Positions 37,032 through 46,884 are shown, counted from the first letter of the stretch. The stretch: DNA of 64,000 nucleotides from JAJDZL01 sp965221175 (GCA_965221175.1 OZ244867.1:186001-250000); one strand, 5' to 3'. Program-made: numbers and translations. The notes: generated by a model not told the origin, from the sequence alone.

Positions 37032-37775
37032 ATGTGTGGTCGGTTTAATATTCTTACTGATGTCGATGCACTGTTGACGACATTCAATATCTTGGAAAAC
37101 GATTCGACACTTGCTTCGTTCAAGCCTCGATACAACATCAGCCCGACTTCCCGCAGTGCGGCGGTGAATTCAGCGGATGAGACTTTGCTGACAAAAATTC
37201 CGATTGTCCGGCTTAAAGACGACAAAAGTCTGGTTCTGCGTTCAGCAATATGGCCGTTGATTCCGGCTTGGTCCAAGGGTGAGGTGCCGAAAAAGTATTC
37301 AATGGCGAATGCACGTTCGGAAAACATGCGAGAACTTGTCAGTTATAGAAATGCTTGGAGATATGGGAGGAGATGTTTGGTTCCCGCAACCGGATTTTAT
37401 GAATGGCAGATTGTCTCCCAGCAAAGAACCAAACAACCTTGGCATATTCAGCATAAGGAACAGGAGATCATGAGTTTTGCAGGGTTGTGGGAAAGAGGTA
37501 AAACTGAGGATGGCACAGAATATGAATCTTGCACTATTGTTACTACTGAAGCGAATTCGCTAATGGCCACAATTCACAATTCAAACAGACGAATGCCAGT
37601 CATCATTGATCCAGAACTCAGAGACCAATGGCTCTTCAGTGATCTTGAAACCGCGTATCAGATGACAAAAACCTATGAAGACGACAGGCTCAAGGCGTAT
37701 CCAATTTCAACGCGCGTCAACAATCCCAATTACTCTCAAAGTGACTGTATTGATCCGATTGAACTCGATCGATAG
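37032..37775 (+). CDS. SOS response-associated peptidase (SRAP/HMCES family)
   Basis: This 247-residue protein starts MCGRFN, so that C2 becomes the N-terminal catalytic cysteine after methionine removal. NARSEN, PATGFYEW (catalytic glutamate) and the histidine in ATIHNSNRRMPVI complete the SRAP active site. SRAP proteins cross-link covalently to abasic sites in single-stranded DNA through C2. The histidine motif has a small insertion compared with the usual IHxRMPV. It lies between the tRNAs and rnr and is not in an obvious SOS operon. Confidence 0.93.
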   Translation: MCGRFNILTDVDALLTTFNILENDSTLASFKPRYNISPTSRSAAVNSADETLLTKIPIVRLKDDKSLVLRSAIWPLIPAWSKGEVPKKYSMANARSENMRELVSYRNAWRYGRRCLVPATGFYEWQIVSQQRTKQPWHIQHKEQEIMSFAGLWERGKTEDGTEYESCTIVTTEANSLMATIHNSNRRMPVIIDPELRDQWLFSDLETAYQMTKTYEDDRLKAYPISTRVNNPNYSQSDCIDPIELDR

Positions 37776-37846
37776 TCACAATTCACTCTAGATCAATCCC
37801 GAAAATCAACTCCTAGGCGTCCAATTTCGCCGATCATGCGTCCATT

Positions 37847-39832
37847 ATGAGCAGAAAGCATCAACGCAAATCCCGCAAACATTCCAAGTCCGAATTTACC
37901 GCTGCAACAGTTGAATTTGTAAACCATCGAAATGTGCGAGTCAGAACTGAAGATGGCAGAACTTATTTACCGAAAATTGGTCAACATCGGGACTATTTGC
38001 CAGGAGATCGTGTTGAACTCGAGTTAATGCGTCCCAGCCGACATCAGAAACTGTTCTGTGTAATTCATAACGTTGATCCAATTGCTGACTACCAGATTGT
38101 GGCACGAGTTGTCAAAAAAGGCGGTAAGGGAGTTGGATCAGTTACACTCGTTCCTGTAGGATTTTCGCTAAGCTCTAGAATAGAATTTCGAGACTTCGAT
38201 CTTAAAGCGAGTCATCGTCAGTACCTTCTGGTCACAATTAGCAGGCAGGTAGCCACAGCGGCATCGGAAGCAGCATGGCGTCTAGTGCGAATCGATCGAT
38301 TACTTGAGAGCACATGCGAGATTGCAAACGCTGTCGCACTAAGTCGTTTTGGAATTCGAGATGCTTGGTCGAGTGAAGTCAGCGCTGAGGCGAAGAAGTT
38401 TTGGGAATTACGAGCCAATGCCATCCCTAAGTCTCGTAAAGACTTGAGGCAACTGCCGTTCGTTACGATTGACCCGGCTACTGCAAAAGATCACGATGAT
38501 GCCGTATTTTGTGAAAGAACCGAAGCAGGTAAATTTCGGTTGCTGGTCGCAATCGCGGATGTATCGCACTATGTTCATGAAAGATCAGAATTAGATCATG
38601 CGGCGTACGCGCGAGGAACATCAATCTATCTACCGACTATGTCAGTGCCAATGTTACCGGAGAAACTATCGAGCGATCTATGCTCTTTGATTCCCGAAAA
38701 AGATCGTTTGGCAATCGTGTGCGAGATGAGAGTAAGTGCTGACGGCGAGATAGGGTCTTATCTGTTTTATGAAGCAGTGATTAAATCTCATGCCAGGCTG
38801 AACTACTTTGAAGTTGAACGAAGTCGGGTGAAACGGCACTTGCCGAAAGCCGTTTCACCCAGTCTCCTGTGCCTCTTTGAAGCACATGATGCTTTGTTGA
38901 AAGCTCGCACAAAACGCGAAACTTTGGAGTTTGACGTTCCGGCAATGCAGCTGAAATTTGATAATTCGGGGAACGTCGAAGAAGTGGAAAAGTCTCAGAG
39001 TGTTCCCGCGCATAGTTTGATTGAAGAGGCCATGCTAGCGGCGAATGTGTGTGCTGCCAAGTTCATTGATCAACACTATCCGAAGGCAGCAATGTTTCGA
39101 GTGCATGATCAACCAGATCCAAAAGACCGAATGGAACTGAACGGAATACTGGCTTCTTTTGGTGCCAGTCTGCCAGTGCACGAAACCGCTACGGTTACTG
39201 ATTATCAGAAGATAATGGAGGTAATTGGCAGCTATCCTCAAGCTTTTGGTGCGCTTCAAATGCACTTATTGCGTAGTTTGGCTACTGCAATTTATTCAGA
39301 GAAGAAAAACCCTCATTTCGCATTGAATTTCCCTAGTTACACTCACTTCACTTCACCTATTCGTCGATACCCCGACTTGATTGTCCACCGACTAATCAAA
39401 AATGTGCTGAATAATTCAAAGAATTCTTCAAATTTGAATACGGTCGCACTACAGTGTTCCTATCTGGAGAGACGAGCTGAGGCTTGTTCCAGGGAGTCGG
39501 AAAAATGGCTCAAAGCAGAATTCATGAAAACAAAAATTGACTGCACCTATGACGGTGTCATTGTGGACATTCGGTCATTCGGAATATTTGTTCAACTATC
39601 CTCTCCGTTTGTTGACGGCATGATTCCGATTTCACAATTGGGATCAGAATATTACGAATTTGTAAAAGACAGTAGAGCGCTCTATGGATCATCCACTGGA
39701 AAGACTTATACGATCGGAATGCCAGTACGAGTTCGGGTATGCAAAGCCGATGCTGAATTTGGTTTTGTTGATTTTGAGTTAGTACGCGAGCAGAAGATCA
39801 ACAGGCGGAAACGTAAAATTAAAAGAAACTAG
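37847..39832 (+). CDS. rnr: ribonuclease R
   Basis: This 661-residue exoribonuclease has a basic N terminus (SRKHQRKSRKHSK), cold-shock-type RNA-binding strands, the RNB domain with metal-binding TIDPATAKDHDDAV at about residues 206-219, FTSPIRRYPDLIVHR, and a C-terminal S1 domain (CTYDGVIVDIRSFGIFVQL). It is shorter than the E. coli enzyme (813 residues): the N-terminal helix-turn-helix and the long lysine-rich tail are missing, with only a short RRKRKIKRN end. It degrades structured RNA from the 3' end. rlmB follows after 2 bp, the standard pairing. Confidence 0.93.
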   Translation: MSRKHQRKSRKHSKSEFTAATVEFVNHRNVRVRTEDGRTYLPKIGQHRDYLPGDRVELELMRPSRHQKLFCVIHNVDPIADYQIVARVVKKGGKGVGSVTLVPVGFSLSSRIEFRDFDLKASHRQYLLVTISRQVATAASEAAWRLVRIDRLLESTCEIANAVALSRFGIRDAWSSEVSAEAKKFWELRANAIPKSRKDLRQLPFVTIDPATAKDHDDAVFCERTEAGKFRLLVAIADVSHYVHERSELDHAAYARGTSIYLPTMSVPMLPEKLSSDLCSLIPEKDRLAIVCEMRVSADGEIGSYLFYEAVIKSHARLNYFEVERSRVKRHLPKAVSPSLLCLFEAHDALLKARTKRETLEFDVPAMQLKFDNSGNVEEVEKSQSVPAHSLIEEAMLAANVCAAKFIDQHYPKAAMFRVHDQPDPKDRMELNGILASFGASLPVHETATVTDYQKIMEVIGSYPQAFGALQMHLLRSLATAIYSEKKNPHFALNFPSYTHFTSPIRRYPDLIVHRLIKNVLNNSKNSSNLNTVALQCSYLERRAEACSRESEKWLKAEFMKTKIDCTYDGVIVDIRSFGIFVQLSSPFVDGMIPISQLGSEYYEFVKDSRALYGSSTGKTYTIGMPVRVRVCKADAEFGFVDFELVREQKINRRKRKIKRN

Positions 39833-39834
39833 CC

Positions 39835-40572
39835 ATGCGTAAGTTTTTTGGAGTTCATGTTGCAGAGACAGTGCTGCAGCACCGGCTGCAGGAAGTTGAA
39901 TGCGTGTATTTAAGTGAAAGTAGAAACGACAGCAGGTTACAGGAAATCGAACGGCTGGCGAAGAGTCATGGCATTCCAGTTCATCGCGCCTCTAACGACG
40001 CCATGAACGAACATGCGGGAGGCAACAGACATCAGAGTGTAATTGTCATTTGTCAGGACGGCAAGAGGATGAAATCCCCGAACGTTCAGAATTGGCTTTC
40101 TTCTTTGCCAGATTCGTCATTGATTGTTGTTCTGGATGGTATTCTGGACCCGCGAAACCTCGGAGCATGCATTCGTAGCGCTCACGCTGGGGGTGCGGGA
40201 GGCATCATTCTATCTAGAAATCGAGGTTGCCAAGTAAACGCAACAGTTTCTCGAACTGCGGCTGGCGCGGCGGAAATTACACCGATACTTCGAGTTTCCA
40301 ATCTTGCGCGGACCTTGGATTTGCTGAAAGCCGCTGGATTATGGGTGATCGGACTGGATTTGGCAGTAGAGAATTCCATTTATGCGATGGATTTGTCTGA
40401 ACCATGTGCGCTCGTTTTCGGTACGGAAGAAACAGGATTGAGAAAAGAGTCGAGGAAGAAATGCGACGTACTGGGAAGTATTCCAATGCTGGGTGGAATT
40501 CAGAGTATCAATGTGTCGGTAGCAGTGGGAGTGGCGACGTTTGAAACTGCCCGCCAACGAATGGTCGAATAG
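39835..40572 (+). CDS. rlmB: 23S rRNA (guanosine(2251)-2'-O)-methyltransferase RlmB
   Basis: This is a 245-residue SpoU/TrmH-class methyltransferase. An N-terminal substrate-binding domain is followed by the knotted SAM domain with motif 1 DPRNLGACIRSA, motif 2 ALVFGTEETGLR and motif 3 SINVSVAVGVATFE. It should methylate G2251 in the P loop of 23S rRNA. Position two bases after rnr supports RlmB over other SpoU enzymes. Confidence 0.93.
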   Translation: MRKFFGVHVAETVLQHRLQEVECVYLSESRNDSRLQEIERLAKSHGIPVHRASNDAMNEHAGGNRHQSVIVICQDGKRMKSPNVQNWLSSLPDSSLIVVLDGILDPRNLGACIRSAHAGGAGGIILSRNRGCQVNATVSRTAAGAAEITPILRVSNLARTLDLLKAAGLWVIGLDLAVENSIYAMDLSEPCALVFGTEETGLRKESRKKCDVLGSIPMLGGIQSINVSVAVGVATFETARQRMVE

Positions 40573-41189
40573 ACATTCAAATACAAATGTTTAGCTGAAT
40601 ATCACCAGTTGCAAGAATTTTTTGTTTTCAAAAATTTTCACTCAAATTCGGAACCACGAGACTGTCACTACGAGTGTCAAATTGGACATCACTTTCATTG
40701 ACATCCATCTTGTTCATCAATCAGCAATTTTAAACATCTACCGCAAGCACGCCGGTATTTTGCGCCCATGCCACACCCAACATTGCATGCAATTCTCAAT
40801 TCGTTACTGAGTGGCTGAACGGGCTCGGCAAGCCCTCCAAGACGATCAATCGCCGCCCCTCCGATCAGCCGTCATTGCCACACTGCAAACGTCCTGAGCG
40901 TAATTTCAAAATTCCCTTAAAAACTCTCGGGAGTGATGTGATTTTGAAAATTCAGAAATATGAAAAAGTTGTTGCTCCAACTTTGAAATGACCCTTGAAA
41001 AGGGTTACTGAATTTTTAGTTGAATATTAGTCAATATTAGTATAATATCAATCCAAACATTTAGTTGCGAATATTAACTAATTAACTTCATCATTTACAT
41101 TGGTTCATCAAACAATTTTTGATGTGGAAAATAGTGCGGTTTTTATTGTTATTGCTAAATCGATTTGAGCGGGAAACTCAGGAGTTAAT
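40573..41189. other. rlmB - oxygenase intergenic region
   Basis: No gene is supported in these 617 bp. A stretch at about 40741-40905 is open in one plus frame (ILNSLLSEWLNGLGKPSKT...) and richer in G and C, possibly an old gene fragment of unknown type. A perfect hairpin, ACCCTT (40991-40996) / AAGGGT (41000-41005), lies further on. The rest is AT-rich, with the promoter-like elements described separately. Confidence 0.45.
41041..41046 (+). promoter_or_regulatory. candidate -10 element upstream of the MpaB-type oxygenase
   Basis: A consensus TATAAT lies 143 bp before the oxygenase start, in a region of AATATTAGT repeats. No -35 match is found at ideal spacing; TTGAAT is 15 bp upstream of it. 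It would imply a long 5' leader. Confidence 0.3.
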
Positions 41190-42353
41190 ATGACCAAGAT
41201 TGCTGTCCCTTCAGCATACTCCGAAGGTTATATAAAAGCTCGGCAATATGATCAGGTTCTAGCTGATAATTATGCTAGGCATATCACAATGGGAGATGCA
41301 GAACTTGATCCAATAATGAGGGAGCTGGCGTCGTTGCCAGTGGAAAAATTGCATCGTTTCATTGGGGCTGGCATAGAGCAGGATGAAGAAAAGCTACGTC
41401 AAGCTCCAAAAGATTTACGCGACTTTTTTGATACGATTAATGAACCTCCACCTTGGCTTGACCATGATGCCTTTCGTCCGGGGGTAACTGCATTTTTCGC
41501 AAACGTAGACCTCATGCTGGTTGCATTCGTTACTGGAGTGCTGGTGGAAGGATTTTCTACGCTCATCGCAAAATCTTTCAATATAACCGGCCGAGTGGGC
41601 TCTACCAAAAGACGTCTGCAGCAGAATAATCGTCATATGATGGATATATTCTTTCCAAACGGTTTACGTAGGGATGGCGATGGATGGAAGTTGTCCGCAC
41701 GCATCCGTTTTGTTCATAGTCGAATAAGAGTCTTGCTGGAAAACTCTGAAGATTGGAATTTCGAAGCTTGGGGTTCGCCTGTAAGTGCGGCTCACGTGGG
41801 TTTTGCTATCTCCGTCTTTTCCAAGCGGTTGTTGGAGTGCTCGCTTGCTGTGGGAGCGAAATACAACGAGGAAGAAAAGACGAGCGTTCTCGCCGTTTGG
41901 CGTTATGCCGGTTATGTTATGGGCATCCCTGAATCCATTCTCTATACCAACGCTGCCGAAGCAGAGCAGACGTACAAGATTGGCTATCTGTGCGAACCGC
42001 CGGCGGATGCGGATTCGATAGCAGTGGCGAATTTGCTGATACGATCCATTCCAGCAGTTGCAGATATTGACGATCCACTTGAAGAGAAAAGATTAACTGC
42101 CTTGGCGTATAAGCTTTCACGGGCGCTTATAGGAAACAAACTCGCTAATGATTTTGAGTTTCCAAAAACCTCTACCTTTGGAACACTGTTTTTTTACCGG
42201 ATGAAACAACACCTACGGCACATGCTAAATGACTCGCAGATTACCAGATCTGAAAACTTTACCCAGCTTCTGCAAATTTCTGTGTATGACGACCATGGGT
42301 TGAGCTACAGGATGCCTGATCACGTACATACCCACAAATCTGCCGACTGGTGA
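41190..42353 (+). CDS. MpaB-family (DUF2236) oxygenase
   Basis: This is a 387-residue, mainly helical protein of the MpaB/rubber-oxygenase (latex-clearing-protein-like) family. Family signatures seen are WLDHDAFRPG near residue 90, the RFVHSRIRVLL segment with the candidate haem-ligand histidine, and WRYAGYVMGIPE. Members include haem-dependent oxygenases that cleave isoprenoid chains; fungal MpaB acts on a farnesyl chain. No signal peptide is visible. Ribosome binding (CAGGAG, about 7 nt) supports ATG at 41190. It lies 162 bp upstream of an RND/LolA-like/outer-membrane operon and may act on the lipid that operon handles; that link is positional only. Confidence 0.85.
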   Translation: MTKIAVPSAYSEGYIKARQYDQVLADNYARHITMGDAELDPIMRELASLPVEKLHRFIGAGIEQDEEKLRQAPKDLRDFFDTINEPPPWLDHDAFRPGVTAFFANVDLMLVAFVTGVLVEGFSTLIAKSFNITGRVGSTKRRLQQNNRHMMDIFFPNGLRRDGDGWKLSARIRFVHSRIRVLLENSEDWNFEAWGSPVSAAHVGFAISVFSKRLLECSLAVGAKYNEEEKTSVLAVWRYAGYVMGIPESILYTNAAEAEQTYKIGYLCEPPADADSIAVANLLIRSIPAVADIDDPLEEKRLTALAYKLSRALIGNKLANDFEFPKTSTFGTLFFYRMKQHLRHMLNDSQITRSENFTQLLQISVYDDHGLSYRMPDHVHTHKSADW

Positions 42354-42515
42354 ACGGAGCAGGCGCTGTGATAGCCTCCATCCAGTAATCCAGCAAGTTG
42401 GTGGGGGTCAATCCAGGCAAAGCGGGATCATCTGCGAATGATTGATGGTACCGTGCGTTCAATTTCGTGAGTCACTAGTTGCTTCAAGTCTGTCATCGCT
42501 AAGGAGACAGCATTT

Positions 42516-44798
42516 ATGAAATTGGAAAATTACATCACCTCTGTCTTGCGGTGGCGTTGGCTGGTCGTTGCGGTTATGGTTCTGATCATGCTGGCATTGG
42601 CAGCGGGTGCCCGATTCGTCACGGTTACGAATGATTATCGGATTCTGTTTAGAGATGATAATCCCCAACTTCTCGCGTTCAACTCCTTAGAGGATACATA
42701 TACTGCCTCTGACCGGGCGTTGATTGCCATTGCGCCTCAAAACGGCTCGGTATTTACCCGCGAAGCTCTTGACGCGATCGAAGATCTTACAGAATCCGCA
42801 TGGCTGGCGCCTTACTCCAGTCGGGTTGATTCCCTGACCAACTATTCCCATAGCGAGTCGTTCGAAGACGATTTGGTTGTTGCTCCGCTAGTTGAAGACG
42901 CGCTTTCGTTAAGCGATGCCGATTTGGCTCAAATCGAAGCAGATGCACTTGGCGCGATTGATATTGTTGGGCGTCTTGTTTCTCGCGACGGGCATGTGGG
43001 TGGTGTAGCAATCACTTTCATTTTGCCTGAAAATCATGATGTTGGAGTAGTTGAGATTACCGATTATCTTGATCGACTCATCATTGAAGCCAGTGCGAAA
43101 CATTCAGATATGGATTTTTATTTGACTGGCGATGTTGTCATGAATCGCGCATTTTCCGACACCACGAAAGAAGATCTTGAGACACTTGCGCCCATAGTAT
43201 TTCTGATTATCGTACTAGCCACAATTTTACTTTTGCGATCAATTTTCGGCACAGTGGCCATTGTCATCATAATCATGTTTGTCATCAATTCCACGTTGGG
43301 GCTGATTGGCTGGGCCGGAGAGGTGTTGAGTCCTACAAACTCCGGCATCCCGATAATTGTGATGGTGATCGCAGTTGCACATTCTGTGCACATTGTGACG
43401 ACTGCTTTATCGAGTATGAATCAGGGTTTGGACAAGCATGCAGCCATTGCTGAATCAATTCGGCTCAATGCCTATCCAGTATTTCTAACTTCGCTAACGA
43501 CTGCAATTGGATTTCTCAGTCTAAATGCCTCGGATTCTCCACCTTTCCACGTGTTAGGCAATTTTGTGGCATTTGGTGTGTTATGCACCTTTGTCTATTC
43601 CATGACTCTGCTTCCAGCATTGCTTTCTATTTTGCCATTGCGTGCACGCCTTTTGCAATCTGAACAACCTGCGTTCCTTGAGCGCTTCGCTGAATTCGTC
43701 ATTACAAGACGTAAATTCCTGCTTTGGTTTGTTACCCTGTTTGCAATTATTTTGATCACAGGAATTCCCCGCAACGAATTGAGCGATAACTGGACAAAAT
43801 CTTTTGATGAACGCTATAAATTTCGACGCGATACAGATTTCATCATTGAAAATCTTACCGGTATGGAGTCGTTGGAATATTCACTGAGCGCAGGGCGCGA
43901 AGGTGGCATTACTGACCCCGAATATTTGCGTGAGGTTGATGCTTTCGCCGAATGGTACCGCGGGCAACCAGAAGTAACCTATGTCCAAGCATTTCCGGAC
44001 ATTATGAAACGTCTGAACAAAAATTTGCATGGCGACGATGCTACGTTTTATCAAATACCTGACAACCCGGAGCTTGCTGCGCAGTATTTGTTGCTATACG
44101 AGCTTTCCCTGCCGTTTGGCAGTGATCTCAATGACCGAATTGATATTGCGAAGTCTGCAACGCGCATGACCGTTGTAATCCGAAATGTTTCGTCCAAGGG
44201 ACAGCGTCAACTCGATCAGCGCGCGCAGACTTGGCTCCTTGCCAATTCACCGGACTTGGCGACTGAGGCAACGGGCGTCAGCATAATATTTGCTCACCTT
44301 TCAATACAAAACATAACCAGCATGTTGCGTGGCACAATAACCGCAATGGCTTTAATTTCTTTAATCTTGATTCTGGTATTTAAGAGCGTCCGAATTGGTC
44401 TTGTCAGTCTTGTGCCCAATTTTATTCCAGCGGCCATGAGTTTCGGTTTGTGGGGATATCTGGTCGGCACTATAGGCATGGCCGCCTCGGTGGTGACGGC
44501 CATCGCATTCGGGATTGTGGTTGATGATACGATTCATTTTCTGACCAAATATCTGAAAGCCCGTCGCGAAGGGAAAAACGCTTCGGATGCTGTGCGATCC
44601 GCCTTTCGAACCGTAGGTCGTGCGTTGTTTACTACAACGGCGGTCTTGGCGGCAGGATTTCTAGTTTTTGCCGCATCAGGCTTCGAGCTTAGTTGGGCAC
44701 TCGGAATTCTGGTCAGCATTACGATAGTTTTTGCGCTTGCTGCCGATTTTCTACTGCTTCCACCTCTGTTGATTGCCATTGACCGGAGAAAGTCATGA
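42516..44798 (+). CDS. RND-superfamily (MMPL) lipid transporter
   Basis: This 760-residue inner-membrane protein has the two-fold RND layout: an N-terminal helix (residues about 15-38), a periplasmic domain, a helix bundle (about 225-390, with AVAHSVHIVTTAL and SLTTAIGFLSLNASDSPP), a second periplasmic domain, and a second bundle (about 600-755) with AIAFGIVVDDTIHFLTKYL. It is of the MMPL/HpnN type, which moves hydrophobic lipids, not the larger AcrB drug pump. ATG at 42516 has AAGGAG about 8 nt upstream. Its stop overlaps the next start (ATGA), so the downstream LolA-like protein is translationally coupled. Confidence 0.9.
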   Translation: MKLENYITSVLRWRWLVVAVMVLIMLALAAGARFVTVTNDYRILFRDDNPQLLAFNSLEDTYTASDRALIAIAPQNGSVFTREALDAIEDLTESAWLAPYSSRVDSLTNYSHSESFEDDLVVAPLVEDALSLSDADLAQIEADALGAIDIVGRLVSRDGHVGGVAITFILPENHDVGVVEITDYLDRLIIEASAKHSDMDFYLTGDVVMNRAFSDTTKEDLETLAPIVFLIIVLATILLLRSIFGTVAIVIIIMFVINSTLGLIGWAGEVLSPTNSGIPIIVMVIAVAHSVHIVTTALSSMNQGLDKHAAIAESIRLNAYPVFLTSLTTAIGFLSLNASDSPPFHVLGNFVAFGVLCTFVYSMTLLPALLSILPLRARLLQSEQPAFLERFAEFVITRRKFLLWFVTLFAIILITGIPRNELSDNWTKSFDERYKFRRDTDFIIENLTGMESLEYSLSAGREGGITDPEYLREVDAFAEWYRGQPEVTYVQAFPDIMKRLNKNLHGDDATFYQIPDNPELAAQYLLLYELSLPFGSDLNDRIDIAKSATRMTVVIRNVSSKGQRQLDQRAQTWLLANSPDLATEATGVSIIFAHLSIQNITSMLRGTITAMALISLILILVFKSVRIGLVSLVPNFIPAAMSFGLWGYLVGTIGMAASVVTAIAFGIVVDDTIHFLTKYLKARREGKNASDAVRSAFRTVGRALFTTTAVLAAGFLVFAASGFELSWALGILVSITIVFALAADFLLLPPLLIAIDRRKS

Positions 44799-45622
44799 CT
44801 TTTGTTTGTCGCACAGCACGAATGCCACTTCTGTTTATTGTGCTTTGTTTCACTGTTTGGTTTTGGTCTGATTCGCTAACCCCTGCATATTCACAAAGCG
44901 CTACTGCGGAGGAAATCGGTTTGAAGATTGCCCAGGACGCCCGTTCACTCGAAAGAGGCTTTGGCAACTTTACCGCTCAACAAGTCATGATTTTGCGTAA
45001 TAAGCAAGGGCAGCAAAGCAAACGCCAGCTTAGGGTAAAAGTTCTTGAGGTTGTTGAGGATGGCGACAAAAGCCTGTTTGTGTTTGATGAGCCTCGAGAT
45101 GTCAAGGGAACAGCCTTTCTGATTCATGCTCACAGGGAATCGGCAGATGATCAATGGCTCTATTTGCCTGCTCTGAAACGGGTAAAGCGGATCAGTTCAT
45201 CCAATCGGTCCGGCTCTTTCATGGGTAGCGAATTTGCCTATGAAGACATGTCACCTCAAGAAGTGGAGAAGTTTACCTATCGGTATTTGCGTGACGAGCC
45301 TTGCGGTGAGTTGACGTGTGCCGTAACTGAACGCACCCCCACGGACAAGAAATCGGGTTACCGTCGACAATTGATCTGGCAAGACCGTGACACGCTTCGG
45401 ACGTGGAAAGTTGAGTATTACGATCGAAAGGATGCACATCTAAAAACTCTCATGCTGGATGACTATGATCAATATTTGGATCAGTATTGGCGCGCAGCAA
45501 AAATGACCATGGTGAATCACTTGTCTGGGAAAAGCACTGTTCTGAATTGGGTTGATTACCAGTTTCGAACAGATCTCGATGACAAAGATTTCACAAAGAC
45601 CGGATTGAGACGAGTGCGTTGA
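44795..45622 (+). CDS. outer membrane lipoprotein-sorting protein (LolA-like)
   Basis: This is a 275-residue protein with an N-terminal signal segment (PLLFIVLCFTVWFWS) ending near AYSQS, so it should be periplasmic. The body has LolA/LolB-like beta strands (TAQQVMILRN, LRVKVLEVVEDGDKSLFVFDEP, WLYLPALKRVKRISSSNRSGSFMGSEFAYEDM), matching the family commonly annotated as outer membrane lipoprotein-sorting protein and found beside MMPL-type RND pumps. It probably carries a lipid from the RND protein across the periplasm. It overlaps both neighbours by 1-4 bases. Confidence 0.88.
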   Translation: MTFVCRTARMPLLFIVLCFTVWFWSDSLTPAYSQSATAEEIGLKIAQDARSLERGFGNFTAQQVMILRNKQGQQSKRQLRVKVLEVVEDGDKSLFVFDEPRDVKGTAFLIHAHRESADDQWLYLPALKRVKRISSSNRSGSFMGSEFAYEDMSPQEVEKFTYRYLRDEPCGELTCAVTERTPTDKKSGYRRQLIWQDRDTLRTWKVEYYDRKDAHLKTLMLDDYDQYLDQYWRAAKMTMVNHLSGKSTVLNWVDYQFRTDLDDKDFTKTGLRRVR

Positions 45623-46884
45623 TGCAGAATCGCATCGTCCCGCGATGCGCTGTAATCGGCGCAGTCTGGATTTCAGTTGCGGGCTTCGGAAATTGCGCTA
45701 TTGCTGATTCCGATTCTGAGTTCGAGTTTTCCGGGCGCATCGGAATTGAAAGCCGATCGTTTACCGAACCTGCCCTAGATCATGACCAAAGTCGCAGTAC
45801 CGGCAGCATCGTCATGGAACCGGAGGTTTATTTCGAGAGTGCGCAAGGCAGTGGCTGGAGTTTCAATCTCGTGCCGTTCTTCCGCATTGATAGCGCAGAC
45901 AGCAATCGATCGCACAGTGATTTGCGCGAAGCCTATTTTCTTTTGTTTGGGGAGGCAGGAGATGCCAGTGAATGGGAATTGCGTCTTGGTGTTGATCGGG
46001 TGTTCTGGGGTGTAGCCGAATCCAATCACTTGGTCGATATTGTCAATCAGACGGATCTTGTCGAACATCCGTATGATGAGATTAAATTGGGTCAGCTCAT
46101 GGCGCATCTCACTTATTCGGGTGACTGGGGCGTGGCGGAGATATTTGCAATGCCGCATCATCGACTGCGCACATTTCCGGGACGCGACGGACGTCTTCGA
46201 TCCCCATTTGTTGTGAACAACAAGCAGGCAAGTTACGAGAGTGCAGCGGAAGAGAAACATGTGGATTGGGCTGCTCGATACAGTCATTCAATCGGATTTG
46301 TCGACATTGGGGTAAGCGTTTTCGATGGCAACAGCCGCGAACCTTATCTGAATCTGGTGAAGCTGGATATGGACGACGGTATTCTGATTCCGCAGTATGA
46401 GCAAATTCGGCAATTCGGCTTGGATGCTTTGATGGTCGCAGGTCCCTGGCTGCTTAAACTTGAAGCCATTCGCCGAACCGGTGGCCGTGACTTGATCGGC
46501 AGGGAAAATGATTACGCCGCGTATATCCTCGGTGGAGAATACACGTTTTATTCGATATTTGATTCAGCTGTCGATTTGACGCTGTTGGGTGAGTGGAACA
46601 AAGATGAACGAGGAGCGAATTCGACGGATGATTTGAATAATGATTTTTTTCTTGCTGGGAGATTCATGTTCAATGACGTGCAGAATACAGCAATTACCGT
46701 TGCAGCCGTGAAAGACACAGAACTTGATACAAGTACTTTGACTATCGAATTTGGTCGGCGGCTGTCGGATCAGTGGGAGTTGGATGTTGAGTGGGTTGAA
46801 TTCCTCGAAGCCGATAAAAATGATATCGTCTATGGCACACGAAATGACAGTTACGTCGCACTGGCTCTGACGTACAATTTTTGA
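45622..46884 (+). CDS. outer membrane beta-barrel protein
   Basis: This 420-residue protein starts with a signal peptide (cleavage probably after NCAIA) and consists of alternating amphipathic strands such as FEFSGRIGIESRSF, WSFNLVPFFRID, WELRLGVDRVFWG and WELDVEWVEFL, ending in the aromatic residue of YVALALTYNF, the usual signal for outer membrane assembly by BamA. The exact family is not recognised. Overlap of TGA and ATG with the LolA-like gene places it in the same operon as the likely outer-membrane end of the system. Confidence 0.83.
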   Translation: MQNRIVPRCAVIGAVWISVAGFGNCAIADSDSEFEFSGRIGIESRSFTEPALDHDQSRSTGSIVMEPEVYFESAQGSGWSFNLVPFFRIDSADSNRSHSDLREAYFLLFGEAGDASEWELRLGVDRVFWGVAESNHLVDIVNQTDLVEHPYDEIKLGQLMAHLTYSGDWGVAEIFAMPHHRLRTFPGRDGRLRSPFVVNNKQASYESAAEEKHVDWAARYSHSIGFVDIGVSVFDGNSREPYLNLVKLDMDDGILIPQYEQIRQFGLDALMVAGPWLLKLEAIRRTGGRDLIGRENDYAAYILGGEYTFYSIFDSAVDLTLLGEWNKDERGANSTDDLNNDFFLAGRFMFNDVQNTAITVAAVKDTELDTSTLTIEFGRRLSDQWELDVEWVEFLEADKNDIVYGTRNDSYVALALTYNF

